Origin: Anaerolineales bacterium
GTDB lineage: Bacteria > Chloroflexota > Anaerolineae > Anaerolineales > Villigracilaceae
Length of the DNA: 6,414 nt
Assembly (NCBI GenBank): GCA_016789485.1
Contig: JAEURE010000053.1
Location: 1 to 6,414, forward strand
Reading direction: 5' to 3'
The stretch's first letter is position 1; each line of letters starts with the position of its first letter. Of this stretch, positions 5,209 to 6,414 are shown piece by piece. The notes beneath the pieces were generated by a model. It made no database searches and was not told the DNA's origin. It saw nothing but the letters and a program-made list of their open reading frames with translations. The position numbers and the translations under genes were made by a program.

Positions 5209-6414
5209 ATGGGCAAAATCATAGGAATTGACCTCGGTACCACAAACAGTGTTGTCTCCGTCATGGAGGGGGGTTCTGCCACGGTGATTACCACTGCGGA
5301 AGGCGGACGTTTATGTCCGTCTGTTGTAGCGTTCAACAAAAACGGCGAACGCATGGTGGGGCAGACCGCCAAACGCCAGGCCGTTGTGAATGCAGATAAC
5401 ACCATCTATTCCATCAAACGATTCATTGGACGACATTTCAATGAAACAAGTTCGGAACGCGGCATGGTCCCTTATCAGGTAATGGAGGGGCCGACTGGCG
5501 ATGTGCGTGTGAAAGTGCCTGTGACAGGCAAGGAATATTCCCCGCAGGAAATTAGCGCAATGATATTGGGCAAGCTAAAGTCAGATGCGGAAGCGTATTT
5601 GGGCGAAGCCGTCACTCAGGCAGTTATCACCGTCCCTGCTTATTTCAACGACAGCCAGCGTCAGGCAACAAAAGATGCGGGCCGCATTGCAGGCTTGGAA
5701 GTACTGCGCATCATCAACGAACCAACCGCTTCCGCCCTCGCTTATGGGCTGGATAAGAAAAAGAATGAAACGATCCTCGTCTTTGACCTGGGCGGCGGTA
5801 CGTTCGACGTATCCGTCCTCGAAGTTGGCGAAGGCGTGATCGAAGTGAAGTCCACGAACGGCGATACGCATCTCGGCGGCGATGATTGGGATCAGAAGAT
5901 CACCAATTGGGCAGCGGATGAATTCAAGAAAGATCAGGGCATTGACCTGCGCCAGGACCGCCAGGCCTTACAGCGTTTGCGCGAAGCCGCCGAAAAGGCA
6001 AAGATCGAACTTTCCACAGTGATGGAGACGGAAATCAACCTGCCTTATATCACAGCCGATGCCAGCGGGCCGAAACATCTACAATTGAAACTCAGCCGCG
6101 CGAAATTCGAGCAAATGACCGAAGACCTGCTGCAGCGTTGCCGTACTCCATTTGAAGCCGCACTCAAAGATGCAGGCATGGATGCTGGCAAACTCGATGA
6201 AGTTGTTTTGGTCGGTGGTTCCTCACGCATGCCTATGGTTCAGGAATTAGTCCGCAAGCTTACGAACGGCAAGGAACCGAATAAGGGTGTGAATCCTGAT
6301 GAGGTGGTTGCCATTGGCGCGGCTATTCAAGGCGGCGTGCTTGGCGGTGAAGTCAAAGATATTTTGCTGCTCGATGTAACCCCGCTTTCCCTCGGCGTGG
6401 AAACCATGGGCAGT
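5209..6414 (+). CDS. dnaK: molecular chaperone DnaK (Hsp70), C-terminus beyond window
   Basis: DnaK is an ATP-dependent cytoplasmic chaperone that works with DnaJ and GrpE. The 402 codons present cover the complete nucleotide-binding domain and the linker. Phosphate-1 motif GIDLGTTNS is at residues 6-14, catalytic K70 in [16 protein letters not shown] at 140-148, [12 protein letters not shown] with E171, phosphate-2 [12 protein letters not shown] at 191-202, [10 protein letters not shown] at 217-226, the adenosine motif [10 protein letters not shown] at 333-342, and linker DILLLDV at 384-390 followed by [11 protein letters not shown]. Nothing catalytic is missing. The substrate-binding domain (roughly 200-240 residues) lies outside the window. 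ATG 5209 is fixed by AGGAG at 5197-5201 (seven-base spacing) and by the normal distance to GIDLG. Residue 36 is Cys in the segment GGRLCPSVV, where many DnaK proteins have Thr. The gene stands alone behind a strong terminator; whether grpE or dnaJ follows cannot be seen. Confidence 0.97.
   Translation, partial: MGKIIGIDLGTTNSVVSVMEGGSATVITTAEGGRLCPSVVAFNKNGERMVGQTAKRQAVVNADNTIYSIKRFIGRHFNETSSERGMVPYQVMEGPTGDVRVKVPVTGKEYSPQEISAMILGKLKSDAEAYLGEAVTQAVITVPAYFNDSQRQATKDAGRIAGLEVLRIINEPTASALAYGLDKKKNETILVFDLGGGTFDVSVLEVGEGVIEVKSTNGDTHLGGDDWDQKITNWAADEFKKDQGIDLRQDRQALQRLREAAEKAKIELSTVMETEINLPYITADASGPKHLQLKLSRAKFEQMTEDLLQRCRTPFEAALKDAGMDAGKLDEVVLVGGSSRMPMVQELVRKLTNGKEPNKGVNPDEVVAIGAAIQGGVLGGEVKDILLLDVTPLSLGVETMGS

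Noticed and set aside
5581..6230. Minus-strand and alternative-frame openings within dnaK
   Set aside because: The dnaK frame carries all conserved Hsp70 motifs across this stretch; the others are shadows of its codon bias.
1..6414. CRISPR array, insertion sequence or defence system
   Set aside because: No regularly spaced direct repeats, no transposase frame and no recognisable defence gene were seen in the window.

Overview
The window looks like a chromosomal segment of a moderately GC-rich bacterium, most likely a member of the Chloroflexota (Anaerolineae-like). That is an inference. It rests on two lipoproteins with a long Pro/Thr-rich linker behind the lipobox, a tmRNA whose 3' CCA is not encoded, and the mix of neighbours. 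No ribosomal RNA or other strong taxonomic marker is present. All recognised genes are on the + strand.

Layout. Bases 1-45 may be the last codons of an upstream gene. Bases ~69-716 encode an NADP/F420-oxidoreductase-like Rossmann protein. Its reading frame begins upstream of its first ATG and has no normal start codon where one is expected. A 12-bp stem-loop (738-772) follows, then a two-domain vicinal-oxygen-chelate (glyoxalase/CatE-like) protein at 844-1758. An extended -10 promoter (about 1801-1809) drives ssrA (tmRNA, 1838-2216), which has a readable 13-residue degradation tag and four pseudoknots that can be paired by eye. It ends at a strong 16-bp intrinsic terminator (2219-2255).

Directly downstream is a compact regulatory module. 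A consensus-like promoter (2266-2294) is overlaid by a 10+3+10 inverted repeat. It drives a PadR-family repressor (2301-2651) whose ATG sits at the predicted transcription start, so the mRNA is probably leaderless. The PadR gene overlaps by 11 bp a clearly AT-rich gene for a five-helix membrane protein (2641-3456). Next come two paralogous secreted lipoproteins (3481-4218 and 4284-5069), each a lipobox, a P/T-rich linker and a homologous beta-rich domain with two conserved cysteines. The second has its own good promoter and ends at a strong terminator (5083-5121).

The window closes with the first 402 codons of dnaK (5209 to the edge), covering the whole ATPase domain and the interdomain linker. 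No CIRCE element is visible upstream of it.

How the genes relate: ssrA (ribosome rescue) and dnaK (chaperone) are housekeeping protein-quality genes. The PadR/membrane-protein pair looks like a self-regulated envelope or stress-response unit and may read into the first lipoprotein gene, because no terminator separates them. The most interesting points are the operator/leaderless promoter of the PadR unit, the uncharacterised lipoprotein pair, and the missing start codon of the first gene.
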